The notes beneath the pieces are model-generated. The model was not told the origin of the DNA and searched no databases. It saw only the letters and a list, made by a program, of their open reading frames with translations. Positions 1 through 7,334 of a DNA stretch of 11,005 nucleotides are shown here, piece by piece. Position numbers and translations under genes: made by a program. Positions within the stretch are counted from its first letter, which is position 1; each line of letters starts with the position of its first letter. Location of the stretch: the NCBI GenBank assembly GCA_024275855.1, contig JAJRYL010000334.1:1-11005 (forward strand). The letters run 5' to 3'. The DNA is from Deltaproteobacteria bacterium (lineage in GTDB: Bacteria > Desulfobacterota > GWC2-55-46 > JADFVP01).

Positions 1-297
1 GAGAGGTGCTGGGACGGCTTCTACATAAAACTGATAAAGGAACTAAAGTCAGCCGGCACCTGTTTCGTTACGGTTAAGCAGGCCGTAAGGTGGTTTGAAA
101 TGCGAAGATCTTTAAAGTTCATAAAGGTTGACGCTCCGGGTGAAGGTATGAAAATCGAGCTGAAAGGCGAGCGGTGCGCAAACCTGCCCGGCCTTCGAAT
201 CAGACTGCATAACAGCAGTGAACAAAATAAAAGAACCGGAAACAGTTATATCGATACCGATTGGTGCGGAGAGTCAGAAAAAATATATGAACAGTAA
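1..297 (+). CDS. Probable polysaccharide deacetylase, C-terminal fragment
   Basis: The frame is open from base 1 and ends at TAA 295-297, leaving 98 residues of a protein whose start lies upstream. The opening part, with a Trp-Asp-Gly-Phe-Tyr segment, a helix (LIKELKSAG), then TCFVTVKQAVRWFEMRRSLKF, resembles the end of the NodB-type deacetylase barrel, where the last strand and helix usually carry a Trp and an Arg (typically A-x-WW-x-x-R). About 58 hydrophilic residues follow; their function is not evident. Such enzymes remove N-acetyl or O-acetyl groups from surface polysaccharides, which fits the neighbourhood. The metal-binding Asp/His motifs lie outside the window, so the assignment rests on a weak C-terminal resemblance plus context. 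Its last 11 bases overlap the chosen start of the next gene, which suggests cotranscription. Confidence 0.45.
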   Translation, partial: ERCWDGFYIKLIKELKSAGTCFVTVKQAVRWFEMRRSLKFIKVDAPGEGMKIELKGERCANLPGLRIRLHNSSEQNKRTGNSYIDTDWCGESEKIYEQ

Positions 298-1468
298 AAA
301 AGAGAAAAAAGTCGTAATGGTAGTCTACGCGTACTATCTCGACGACAACAGAGTACAGCGAGAAGCCGAAACTATTGCGGCTAAAGACGGCTACAGCGTT
401 TCGGTATTCTCCCTTAGAAGCCTTGAGGCCAACAGCACCTACCGCTTCAACGGTGTAAACGTGCATGAACTCAATGTAAGAAAATACCGCGGCAAGAGCT
501 TTGTCAATTACATTCGCTCCTACATCTGGTTCACCCTGGTCGCCCTTTTTGCCTGCACCGGCATGCTGCTGCGCCGCTCGGTCGATATAGTGCATATACA
601 CAATATGCCCAACTTTTTAATCTTCTCGGCTATCGTCCCGAAGCTTTTTGGCAAAACGGTAATTCTGGACGTACACGACACGATGATAGAGACGTATGCC
701 GCCAAATTTAATAAGAACTACTTTAAACCTCTTATAGGTATTTTGCGAATTGAAGAGAAAGTCTCCTGCGCGTTGGCGAATAAAATCATCTGCGTAAACG
801 ATGTGCAAAAAAGGGAGATGGTAAAAAGAGGACAGAGCGAGAGTAAGATAACTATCTCTATGAATGTTCCTGACCCCGCTAAAATAACAGGAAAAGCGAA
901 AGTTGAAAAATCAGGTGTTGAAAAATTCTCTTTAGTGTACCACGGTACTATCGCAAAAAGACTCGGACTCGACCTGACTATTAAGGCGGTCGCTATGCTG
1001 GTCGATAAGATACCGGGATTAAACTTTCAGGTTTTTGGCGACGGTGACGACCTTGATGAGTTTATGGAACTTGCCAGAAGGTTACGTGTGGAAAAATATA
1101 TCCACTTCAACAAACGCCTTCCGCTTACGGAACTGACCTCACTTTTAAAGAACATGGACCTCGGTATAATCTCGAATAGAAAAAATATAGCTACGGAGTT
1201 GATGCTGCCTGTAAAGATGCTTGAATACATGGCCATTAAGGTGCCGGTTGTCGCGCCTGAACTCGAGGCGATCGAATACTACTTCAACGACAAAATGGTC
1301 TACTTTTTTGTACCGGATGAAGTAGAGTCGCTTGCCGCGGCTATTGAAAAACTATACAAAGATAAAGACCTGAGAGAAAAGCAGGCGCAAGAGGCGATCC
1401 TCTTTTTTGATAAATTCGGATGGGATAAACACAAACAGAACCTAATAGGACTTTACGATTCACTTTAA
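287..1468 (+). CDS. Glycosyltransferase family 4 (GT-B fold)
   Basis: A 393-residue protein that probably transfers a sugar from an activated donor to the lipid-linked repeat unit at the cytoplasmic face of the membrane. The N-terminal Rossmann domain starts with strand KKVVMVVYAYYL (7-18) and contains VDIVHIHNMPN (99-109) and VILDVHD (125-131). A hydrophobic stretch near 79-95 may bind the membrane. The C-terminal GT4 domain begins at SLVYHGTIAKRLGL (215-228), continues with FQVFGDGDD (247-255), and carries the acidic donor-binding motif ELMLPVKMLEYMAIKVPVV (304-322). Full length is normal for GT4. An ATG at 218 in the same frame would extend the protein by 23 residues but overlap the upstream gene by 80 bases with no clear ribosome site. 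The ATG at 287 has GGAGAG at 268-273 (13-base spacing) and lies just before the conserved first strand, so I chose it. Donor and linkage cannot be read from the sequence. Confidence 0.88.
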   Translation: MNSKKEKKVVMVVYAYYLDDNRVQREAETIAAKDGYSVSVFSLRSLEANSTYRFNGVNVHELNVRKYRGKSFVNYIRSYIWFTLVALFACTGMLLRRSVDIVHIHNMPNFLIFSAIVPKLFGKTVILDVHDTMIETYAAKFNKNYFKPLIGILRIEEKVSCALANKIICVNDVQKREMVKRGQSESKITISMNVPDPAKITGKAKVEKSGVEKFSLVYHGTIAKRLGLDLTIKAVAMLVDKIPGLNFQVFGDGDDLDEFMELARRLRVEKYIHFNKRLPLTELTSLLKNMDLGIISNRKNIATELMLPVKMLEYMAIKVPVVAPELEAIEYYFNDKMVYFFVPDEVESLAAAIEKLYKDKDLREKQAQEAILFFDKFGWDKHKQNLIGLYDSL

Positions 1469-1486
1469 GAGACGAAAGGTACACTT

Positions 1487-2551
1487 ATGAGCAGAATAAA
1501 CTTCGCGCTTGTCGGATGCGGAAAGATAGCCAAGAAACATGTACATGTTATTGAAAACTACCTTGAAGACGCCGCCATTGTCGGCTTCTGCGACCTAGAT
1601 ATAGAACGCGCGAAAGAGTTTGCCGCCAAGTCGGGAGCCTCCGCTTACGGAAATATAAAAGAGATGATGGAAGACCTTGGCGACAAGGTGGATATTGTCT
1701 GCGTTTTAACCCCGAGCGGAGCGCATGCGCAAAACGTTTCGGAGCTTGCCGGTTTCGGAAAATCGCTGGTAGTGGAAAAACCCATAGCCCTTAAGCTTGA
1801 GGATGCGGACGAGATAATAAGGCTCTGCGACCTTAACGGTATTAAAATTTTCATTGTCCACCAGAACCGTTACAACCTTCCGGTCATGAAGGCTCGCGAA
1901 GCCTTCGAACAGGGCCGTTTCGGAAAGATGGTAATGGGAACCATACGTCTCAGGTGGAAGAGAGACCAGGAGTACTACGACTCCGCCGACTGGCGCGGCA
2001 CATGGGGTTACGACGGCGGGGTCTTCACAAATCAGGCAAGCCACCTTATAGATATGCTTACCTGGTTTATGGGAGACGTCGTATCCGTAAAGGCAATCGC
2101 GGCCACGCGGCTTGTAGATATCGAGTGTGAGGATACGGGGGCAGCGCTGGTAAAGTTCTCAAGCGGCGCTATAGGTATTATAGAGGCTACGACCGCAACA
2201 AGGCCCAAAGACCTTGAGGGCTCTATAAGCGTACTTGGCGAAAACGGCAGCGTTGTTATCGGCGGTTTCTTTATGAACGAGCTTGACACATGGGAGTTCA
2301 ACGACATGACCCCGGCTGACAAAAACGCTAAAGAAGATTTTGGAACCAACCCCGAAGGCTGGGGTTACAACCTCGGCGAGTACCTCAACGACGTTATCAG
2401 GTCTATTAAATCCGACAAGGCCGGACTTGTGGACGGGCTTGAGGGGCGCAAATCTCTTGAGCTTATCAGCGCGATATACGAATCTATCGAAACGGGTACA
2501 GAGATAGATATACGCTTCAGACCTAAAAGATGCAAGCTGGGGATATTATGA
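1487..2551 (+). CDS. Gfo/Idh/MocA oxidoreductase, WlbA/WbpB-like UDP-sugar 3-dehydrogenase
   Basis: A 354-residue NAD-dependent dehydrogenase. The Rossmann motif GCGKIA is at 10-15, followed by FCDLD (34-38). The family signature EKP is at 97-99, with Lys98 as the expected catalytic lysine. DGGVFTNQASHLIDML (176-191) supplies the catalytic His186, in the Asn-x3-His form of the family motif seen in WlbA-type enzymes. The Gfo C-terminal beta-sheet domain fills the rest, including IGIIEATTATRP. WlbA/WbpB enzymes oxidise C-3 of UDP-N-acetylglucosaminuronic acid, giving the 3-keto sugar for amination. Direct adjacency to a hexapeptide acetyltransferase and a 3-aminotransferase-type enzyme supports that role; other inositol- or sugar-dehydrogenase activities remain possible. 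A ribosome site AAAGGT (1475-1480) lies 6 bases before the ATG and 18 bases separate it from the upstream gene. Its TGA overlaps the next start codon as ATGA. Confidence 0.85.
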   Translation: MSRINFALVGCGKIAKKHVHVIENYLEDAAIVGFCDLDIERAKEFAAKSGASAYGNIKEMMEDLGDKVDIVCVLTPSGAHAQNVSELAGFGKSLVVEKPIALKLEDADEIIRLCDLNGIKIFIVHQNRYNLPVMKAREAFEQGRFGKMVMGTIRLRWKRDQEYYDSADWRGTWGYDGGVFTNQASHLIDMLTWFMGDVVSVKAIAATRLVDIECEDTGAALVKFSSGAIGIIEATTATRPKDLEGSISVLGENGSVVIGGFFMNELDTWEFNDMTPADKNAKEDFGTNPEGWGYNLGEYLNDVIRSIKSDKAGLVDGLEGRKSLELISAIYESIETGTEIDIRFRPKRCKLGIL

Positions 2552-3153
2552 GCCAGAACTACAGACTGCTTAACGACCCTGAGATCGGTGAAGGCTCTAC
2601 TATAGAAGAGTACTGCATAATCGGTGTTGCCGGGCGAGGGCAAAGCCCTGATGAGCTTAAAACAACCATTGGAAGCGGCGCCTATATCCGCTCTCATACC
2701 GTAATATACGCCGGCAACAAAATAGGCGACAACTTCCAGACCGGCAACAAGGTCAACATACGGGAACTCAACAGCATAGGCGACTCGGTAAGCATTGGCA
2801 CCCTCACGGTAATTGAGCACCACGTGCTTATAGAGGACAATGTCAGAATACATTCGCAGGTCTTTATCCCTGAATTCTCTATAATAAAGTCAGGTGCGTG
2901 GATTGGTCCGAATGTCGTTTTAACCAATGCCAAATACCCCCTCTCACCTGATGTAAAGGAAAATCTCAATGCTCCGATAATAGAGTTAGGCGCCAAGATA
3001 GGCGCAAACTCTACAATACTCCCAGGTGTGAAAATCGGAGAGAACGCCCTTGTCGGAGCAGGCTCCGTGGTAACCGTTGACGTTCCGGCGGGTGTTGTGG
3101 TGGCAGGCAATCCGGCTCGATTTATCAAGAAGATAACTGAGCTTCCCTATTAA
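2548..3153 (+). CDS. Hexapeptide-repeat N-acetyltransferase, WbpD/WlbB-like
   Basis: A 201-residue left-handed parallel beta-helix acyltransferase. Imperfect hexapeptide repeats ([LIV]-G-x4 type) run through most of it: [54 protein letters not shown], then [13 protein letters not shown] (119-131), and finally [33 protein letters not shown] (147-179), ending with the common GNPARFIKK cap (187-195). The family forms trimers and uses acetyl-CoA. Placed between a WlbA-like dehydrogenase and a sugar aminotransferase, it most likely acetylates the new 3-amino group of a UDP-diaminohexuronate. An upstream ATG at 2530 would add six residues, but the ATG at 2548 forms a 4-base ATGA overlap with the preceding gene and has CTGGGGA about 5 bases upstream, so translational coupling is likely. 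The exact acceptor sugar is inferred from neighbours; the fold assignment is secure. Confidence 0.85.
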   Translation: MSQNYRLLNDPEIGEGSTIEEYCIIGVAGRGQSPDELKTTIGSGAYIRSHTVIYAGNKIGDNFQTGNKVNIRELNSIGDSVSIGTLTVIEHHVLIEDNVRIHSQVFIPEFSIIKSGAWIGPNVVLTNAKYPLSPDVKENLNAPIIELGAKIGANSTILPGVKIGENALVGAGSVVTVDVPAGVVVAGNPARFIKKITELPY

Positions 3154-3169
3154 TGAAAAAGGACATAAT

Positions 3170-4276
3170 ATGAACATCCCCTTCGTAGACCTTAAAATTC
3201 AGTACGCCGGAATCAAAACAGAAATAGACGCGGCCATTGCCGAAGTAATCTCCAAAACAGCTTTCATCGGAGGGGCTCATCTTAAATCATTTGAAGAGGC
3301 GTTCGCGAACTTCTGCGGCGCAAAGCATTGCGTAGGCGTCGGCAACGGAACAGACGCTCTCTTCATAGCCCTTAAGGCGCTCGGGCTCGGTGCCGGAGAT
3401 GAGGTTATAACAGCCGCAAACAGCTTTATAGCAACCTCCGAGGCTATTACAATGACGGGCGCCAAACCTGTCTTTGTAGATATAAACCCCGCTACATACA
3501 ATATCGCCGTAGACAAGATAGAGGCCGCAGTAACACCGAATACAAAGGCTATTATTCCGGTTCATCTTTACGGTCAACCGGCGCAGATGGACGAGATACT
3601 CGAACTTGCTAAGAAGCACGGCCTTAAAGTCGTGGAAGACGCGGCACAGGCGCACGGCGCAACCTACAAAGGGCGTACCGTAGGCTCTATCGGAGACGTT
3701 GCCTGCTTCAGTTTCTATCCGGGTAAAAATCTGGGCGCTTACGGAGACGGCGGAGCGGTAGTGACCAATAACAAAGAGCTTGCGGTTAAGGTAAGGATGC
3801 TTGCAAACCACGGGCGCATAGATAAATACGACCATGAAATAGAAGGGGTAAACAGCCGCCTCGACGGCCTGCAGTGCGCTATTCTATCTGTTAAACTGAA
3901 ACACCTTCAAAAGTGGTCTGACCAGCGCAGAGCCAACGCATACCTGTATAATAAACACCTTGAGGGAACTGACCTTGTTACTCCGGTAGAGATAGAGAAT
4001 GTCGATGCCGTGTACCACCTCTACATTGTAAGGGTAAAGGCCCAAGAGCGGCAGAAACTACAGGAGCACCTTAAGGCCAACGGTATCGCTTCGGGTATAC
4101 ACTACCCTATTGCGCTTCCGAACCTTAAGGCTTACGCTTATCTTAACCACAGTGAGAACGACTTTCCGGAAGCCACGAAGGCCTCTCATGAGATACTCTC
4201 GCTTCCTATGTTTCCTGAACTGACAGAAGAGCAGATAATCTACATTGCGGATAAGATCAAAAGTTTCAATAAATAA
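3170..4276 (+). CDS. DegT/DnrJ/EryC1/StrS sugar aminotransferase, WbpE/WlbC- or QdtB-like
   Basis: A 368-residue PLP-dependent aminotransferase of full family length. It opens with the typical [10 protein letters not shown] (3-12). [10 protein letters not shown] (59-68) is the phosphate-binding region, [11 protein letters not shown] (154-164) holds the PLP-ring-binding Asp157, and [15 protein letters not shown] (181-195) holds the Schiff-base Lys186. [10 protein letters not shown] follows near 226-235 and GIHYPIALP sits near the C-terminus. The enzyme would transfer an amino group, usually from glutamate, to a nucleotide-linked keto sugar. The [15 protein letters not shown] form is common among enzymes acting at C-3 (WbpE, QdtB, FdtB). 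The adjacent WlbA-like dehydrogenase favours a UDP-3-keto-hexosaminuronate over a dTDP-3-keto-6-deoxyhexose substrate. AAGGA (3159-3163) lies 6 bases before the ATG, and the gap to the acetyltransferase gene is 16 bases, so the three genes look like one operon unit. Confidence 0.9.
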   Translation: MNIPFVDLKIQYAGIKTEIDAAIAEVISKTAFIGGAHLKSFEEAFANFCGAKHCVGVGNGTDALFIALKALGLGAGDEVITAANSFIATSEAITMTGAKPVFVDINPATYNIAVDKIEAAVTPNTKAIIPVHLYGQPAQMDEILELAKKHGLKVVEDAAQAHGATYKGRTVGSIGDVACFSFYPGKNLGAYGDGGAVVTNNKELAVKVRMLANHGRIDKYDHEIEGVNSRLDGLQCAILSVKLKHLQKWSDQRRANAYLYNKHLEGTDLVTPVEIENVDAVYHLYIVRVKAQERQKLQEHLKANGIASGIHYPIALPNLKAYAYLNHSENDFPEATKASHEILSLPMFPELTEEQIIYIADKIKSFNK

Positions 4277-4421
4277 ATATATTTTCACGTGGCCGGCTCT
4301 CTTTTTTTTGTAAAATAAACCCACGGCTCTACAGGTTTAAAGTTAATAAGCGGGTAGCAACTAATAGGCAGCAACATTTTAGCAACCATTCACATCACGA
4401 CCATATCGGTGACTACCTGTA
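4277..4421 (+). other. 145-base leader between aminotransferase and GT2 genes, with repeats
   Basis: This gap holds a T8 run (4302-4309) that has no convincing GC-rich stem in front of it, so it is not a good intrinsic terminator. Three AGCAAC copies follow in direct orientation at 4356-4361, 4370-4375 and 4381-4386. A 7-bp inverted repeat, TACAGGT (4330-4336) and ACCTGTA (4415-4421), brackets them, its second arm touching the start codon at 4422. GGTGA at 4408-4412 is the likely ribosome site, 9 bases from the ATG. I see no strong sigma-70 promoter here. Confidence 0.4.
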
Positions 4422-5330
4422 ATGGATAAATATGTTTTAATAACCCCTGCCTTTAACGAAGAGGGATATATAGAGGGCACTCTAAAGGCGGTAGTGGCGC
4501 AAACCGTGCTGCCCGAAAAGTGGGTTATCGTAGATGACGGCTCAACGGACGATACCGGTAAAATCGTACGCGGGTACGCGTCGAAATACGAATTCATCGA
4601 GTACCTCTTTATCGAAAAGAAGCACAAAGGAGATTTCGCCTCCAAGGTTTTCGCTTTTAACGCGGGTTACGACAGGCTTAAAGGGGTCGAGTACGATTTT
4701 ATTGGCAACCTTGACGCTGACATTACTTTTTCGAAAGAGTATTTTGAAAAGCTTGTTGCGAAGTTCGATACAGATCCCGTGCTTGGCATCGGAGGCGGAA
4801 TGGTCTCTGAACTTATAGGCGGAAAATTCAGGATACCGGATTATAACGACAACAGCGTCGCCGGGGCGGTACAGCTTTTCAGGCGTGAATGCTTTGAGGT
4901 GATTGGCGGTTATATACCCCTTAAGTTCGGCGGGGTAGACGCGGTGGTCGAGATTATGTCGCGCATGAACAACTGGAAGGTAAAATCTTTTCACGACATA
5001 GTAGTCAAACACCACCGCCGGATAGGTACCAGCAGAGAAAATTTAGTGCACTCTAAACTTCGTTACGGTATGCGCGACTACTCTATCGGCACGCACCCGC
5101 TCTTTATGATTCTTAAATATATCAACCGTATTAGAAAAAAGCCTGTCTTTATCGGCAGCCTGCTGACGACTATAGGTTATATGTCGGCCTCTTTGCGCAA
5201 TACGCCTTTAGATATACCAGAAGAGGTCTTCAGGTACGCCCGTAAAGAACAGATGCGAAGAATCTTATCCGCTCTTTCCATAGGCCGGACTAAAGTTGAC
5301 GTGCAGGTAAAATCAAAGAGCGCTAAGTAG
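4422..5330 (+). CDS. Glycosyltransferase family 2 (GT-A fold)
   Basis: A 302-residue inverting GT2 enzyme expected to add one sugar to the growing repeat unit in the cytoplasm. The domain begins immediately with YVLITPAFNEEGYI (4-17). WVIVDDGSTDDTG (34-46) contains the nucleotide-binding DDG at 38-40, and FIGNLDADITF (93-103) contains the metal-binding DAD at 98-100. FRRECFEVIGGY (153-164), GGVDAVVE (170-177, a plausible site for the catalytic acidic residue) and VVKHHRRIGT (194-203) complete the domain. A C-terminal amphipathic or hydrophobic part (about 215-250) may contact the membrane. The start has GGTGA 9 bases upstream. This subfamily is common in exopolysaccharide clusters but I do not recognise a named member, and the sugar specificity cannot be told. 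It is separated by 145 bases from the sugar-nucleotide genes and 100 bases from the amidotransferase, so it may belong to its own transcription unit. Confidence 0.87.
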   Translation: MDKYVLITPAFNEEGYIEGTLKAVVAQTVLPEKWVIVDDGSTDDTGKIVRGYASKYEFIEYLFIEKKHKGDFASKVFAFNAGYDRLKGVEYDFIGNLDADITFSKEYFEKLVAKFDTDPVLGIGGGMVSELIGGKFRIPDYNDNSVAGAVQLFRRECFEVIGGYIPLKFGGVDAVVEIMSRMNNWKVKSFHDIVVKHHRRIGTSRENLVHSKLRYGMRDYSIGTHPLFMILKYINRIRKKPVFIGSLLTTIGYMSASLRNTPLDIPEEVFRYARKEQMRRILSALSIGRTKVDVQVKSKSAK

Positions 5331-5338
5331 CGCCCTCT
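5317..5338 (+). other. Short stem-loop spanning the GT2 stop codon
   Basis: GCGCT (5320-5324) and AGCGC (5329-5333) form a 5-bp stem with a 4-base loop containing part of the stop codon. The stem can be lengthened by pairing AGAG with CTCT if two bases bulge out. There is no T-tract after it, so it is not a standard Rho-independent terminator. It could be an RNA 3'-end stabiliser or chance. Confidence 0.25.
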
Positions 5339-5372
5339 ATCTGTCATATCTTGATACCTGCGTTACCCGGCC

Positions 5373-5401
5373 TTCAAGTCGCTCGCGGTCTCCCGTATAA
5401 A
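5373..5401 (+). promoter_or_regulatory. Possible sigma-70-type promoter for the amidotransferase gene
   Basis: TATAAA (5396-5401) matches five of six bases of the -10 consensus and lies 17 bases after TTCAAG (5373-5378), a weak -35 matching three of six. Transcription would start near 5408, giving a leader of roughly 23 bases that includes AAGGAA (5415-5420) before the ATG at 5431. The 100-base gap upstream makes an internal promoter reasonable. It is predicted by eye only. Confidence 0.35.
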
Positions 5402-5430
5402 AATAGTACCAATTAAGGAATTATCAATCT

Positions 5431-7311
5431 ATGTGCGGTATCTGTGGAATATTCGATTTTAGAGGCGCTCCGGTAGACAGAGACCGTCTCGAAAAAATGA
5501 CCTCTATCTTATCGCACAGAGGCCCGGACGGTACAGGCAGATATATTTCAGAAGGAATCGGACTCGGGCACAGAAGGCTGAGTATTATCGACCTCGAAGG
5601 TGGCGCCCAGCCTATTTCCAACGAACAGGGCAGTATTCAGCTTGTCTTTAACGGTGAGATCTATAACTTTGTCGAATTAAGAGAAGAGCTGAAAGAGCAT
5701 GGCCACAAATTCAAGACCAGGTCGGATACAGAGGTTATTATTCACGGGTACGAACAGTGGGGGATCGATTGCCTCAACCACTTTAACGGTATCTTCGCTT
5801 TCGCCCTGTGGAACCAAAAGAAAAAACAGTTATTAATCGCAAGGGATCATTTAGGTATAAAACCTCTTTACTATACTGTGGTCGAAAAGAACAGGTTCCT
5901 GTTCGCCTCGGAGATAAAATCTCTTTTGACATATCCCGGCTGCACAAAAGAGGTTGACATAACCGCGCTCGAACAGCTCTTTACTTTCAGGTTCGTCCCC
6001 TCGCCTAATACGCTCTTTAAAAATATAAAAAAAGTGCCGCCCGGACACTGTATGATAATAACGTCTGAAGGCATGGAGCTAAAGAGATACTGGAATAAGA
6101 TACCGAAGGAAGTTACGGGTATCAGCGAGCCGGATCTTATTAAGTCGTATCAGGCACTGGTGGAAGACGCCGTCAGGCTGCAATTAAGGAGCGATGTTCC
6201 GGTCGGGCTCTTTTTAAGCTCAGGTGTCGATTCGTCTTCGATACTCTCTATAATGAGAAAGAATACGCACAAGCCTATATATACCTTTACAATCGGTTTT
6301 GAAGGCGGTGAGCAGACCAATGAAACGGATGACGCAAGAGCAATTGCCAAAATGTTCGGTGCCGAGCATACCGAGCTGATTCTAACCCCCGCCGATTACG
6401 AAAAGTATTACGAACGTTACCTTTGGGATATCGAAGAGCCGGTCGGCAACGAATCCGCCGCGGCCTTCTATTTCGTAAGCAAGCTCGCCAGCGAGAAGGT
6501 AAAAGTAGTACTTACGGGTCAGGGCGCGGACGAACCGTGGGCGGGTTACCATAGATATATCGGCGTAAAGTTATCTCAGATATATAGCAAACTGCCGCCT
6601 TTTGTAACAGAAAACCTGCTTAAGAAGATCATCTCGGTTCTGCCGAGGAACGAGAGGCTGAAAAGAGGGTCTAACTCTTTGAGCGAACGTGATATTCTGA
6701 CAAGGTTCACAAACATATATTCATTTTACAGCAAAGAAATGAAGTCGGGACTTTTTCAGGACTGGGTAAAGAATGAGCTAAGGACGTCGGGCGTCGAGGC
6801 GAAAGACGCTATCGAACGCCTGCAGTCTGATGTTAGAAACCTCGACCCGTTAACCCAGATGTTATATATAGACACGCGCGCGAGCCTTCCCGACGACCTG
6901 TTGATGGTAGGAGACAAGACCTCGATGGCCAACTCCATTGAGGCGAGAGTCCCTTTTCTTGACTACAGGTTGATTGAATTTATAGAGACACTGCCTTCGA
7001 ACCTCAAGCTTAAGGGGTTGCAGGGAAAGTATCTCCATAAAAAAGCCGCTGAAAAATGGCTGCCGAAAAAGATGGTATACATCAAGAAAAAAGGGTTTGC
7101 AAACCCGGTTGATAAATGGATGCGTGGAAAGATGAAGTCGTATATAGACGAATGCCTCCTGGGTGACAATTCGGCTGTAAGAAAGTATTTTAACGCAGAT
7201 TATATTAAAAGGTTAACAACGCTGCATAACGAAGGCAAAGAAGATTACATGAGGCATATATACCTGCTTGTAACATTCGAGCTATGGCACAACAGGTTTA
7301 TAGACAACTAA
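5431..7311 (+). CDS. asnB: Asparagine-synthase-like glutamine amidotransferase of the polysaccharide locus
   Basis: A 626-residue class II amidotransferase. After Met removal Cys2 is the N-terminal nucleophile (MCGICGIF). Glutaminase residues are present: Arg49 (GHRRLSIIDL), NGEIYN (74-79) and Asp99 (RSDTEV). Glutamine is hydrolysed there and ammonia is channelled to the synthase domain (about 240-626), which activates a carboxylate with ATP. The PP-loop reads LSSGVDSS (262-269) where SGG-x-DS is usual. The motif normally written SGEG-x-DE reads TGQGADEPWAGY (362-373), so a Gln364 stands where E. coli AsnB has its catalytic Glu348. Later conserved parts, including SLPDDLLMVGDKTSMANSIE and ARVPFLDYRL, are intact. 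In O-antigen loci such proteins (WbpS, WbtH) are thought to turn uronic acids into uronamides. That role suits the diamino-uronate genes nearby better than free asparagine synthesis. AAGGAA (5415-5420) is the ribosome site. The symbol denotes the family, not proven function. Confidence 0.88.
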   Translation: MCGICGIFDFRGAPVDRDRLEKMTSILSHRGPDGTGRYISEGIGLGHRRLSIIDLEGGAQPISNEQGSIQLVFNGEIYNFVELREELKEHGHKFKTRSDTEVIIHGYEQWGIDCLNHFNGIFAFALWNQKKKQLLIARDHLGIKPLYYTVVEKNRFLFASEIKSLLTYPGCTKEVDITALEQLFTFRFVPSPNTLFKNIKKVPPGHCMIITSEGMELKRYWNKIPKEVTGISEPDLIKSYQALVEDAVRLQLRSDVPVGLFLSSGVDSSSILSIMRKNTHKPIYTFTIGFEGGEQTNETDDARAIAKMFGAEHTELILTPADYEKYYERYLWDIEEPVGNESAAAFYFVSKLASEKVKVVLTGQGADEPWAGYHRYIGVKLSQIYSKLPPFVTENLLKKIISVLPRNERLKRGSNSLSERDILTRFTNIYSFYSKEMKSGLFQDWVKNELRTSGVEAKDAIERLQSDVRNLDPLTQMLYIDTRASLPDDLLMVGDKTSMANSIEARVPFLDYRLIEFIETLPSNLKLKGLQGKYLHKKAAEKWLPKKMVYIKKKGFANPVDKWMRGKMKSYIDECLLGDNSAVRKYFNADYIKRLTTLHNEGKEDYMRHIYLLVTFELWHNRFIDN

Positions 7312-7334
7312 AACAAAGCACTCGACTCGAATAG

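Noticed and set aside
218..286. Longer GT4 start at 218
   Set aside because: The extra 23 residues are hydrophilic and precede the conserved first strand, there is no good ribosome site, and it would overlap the upstream gene by 80 bases; the 287 start with GGAGAG is better.
2530..2547. Acetyltransferase start at 2530
   Set aside because: The ATG at 2548 forms a typical 4-base stop/start overlap and has a purine-rich ribosome site; the six-residue extension has no support.
2365..2853. 162-residue reverse-strand open frame
   Set aside because: It spans the junction of two well-supported forward genes and has no recognisable domain.
3287..3835. 182-residue reverse-strand open frame
   Set aside because: It lies wholly opposite the aminotransferase gene with its intact catalytic motifs; the translation is Cys/Tyr-rich and without family features.
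4286..4309. Rho-independent terminator ending in T8
   Set aside because: The bases before the T-run (CACGTGGCCGGCTCTC) contain short self-complementary words without loop space, so no proper stem precedes the T-run.
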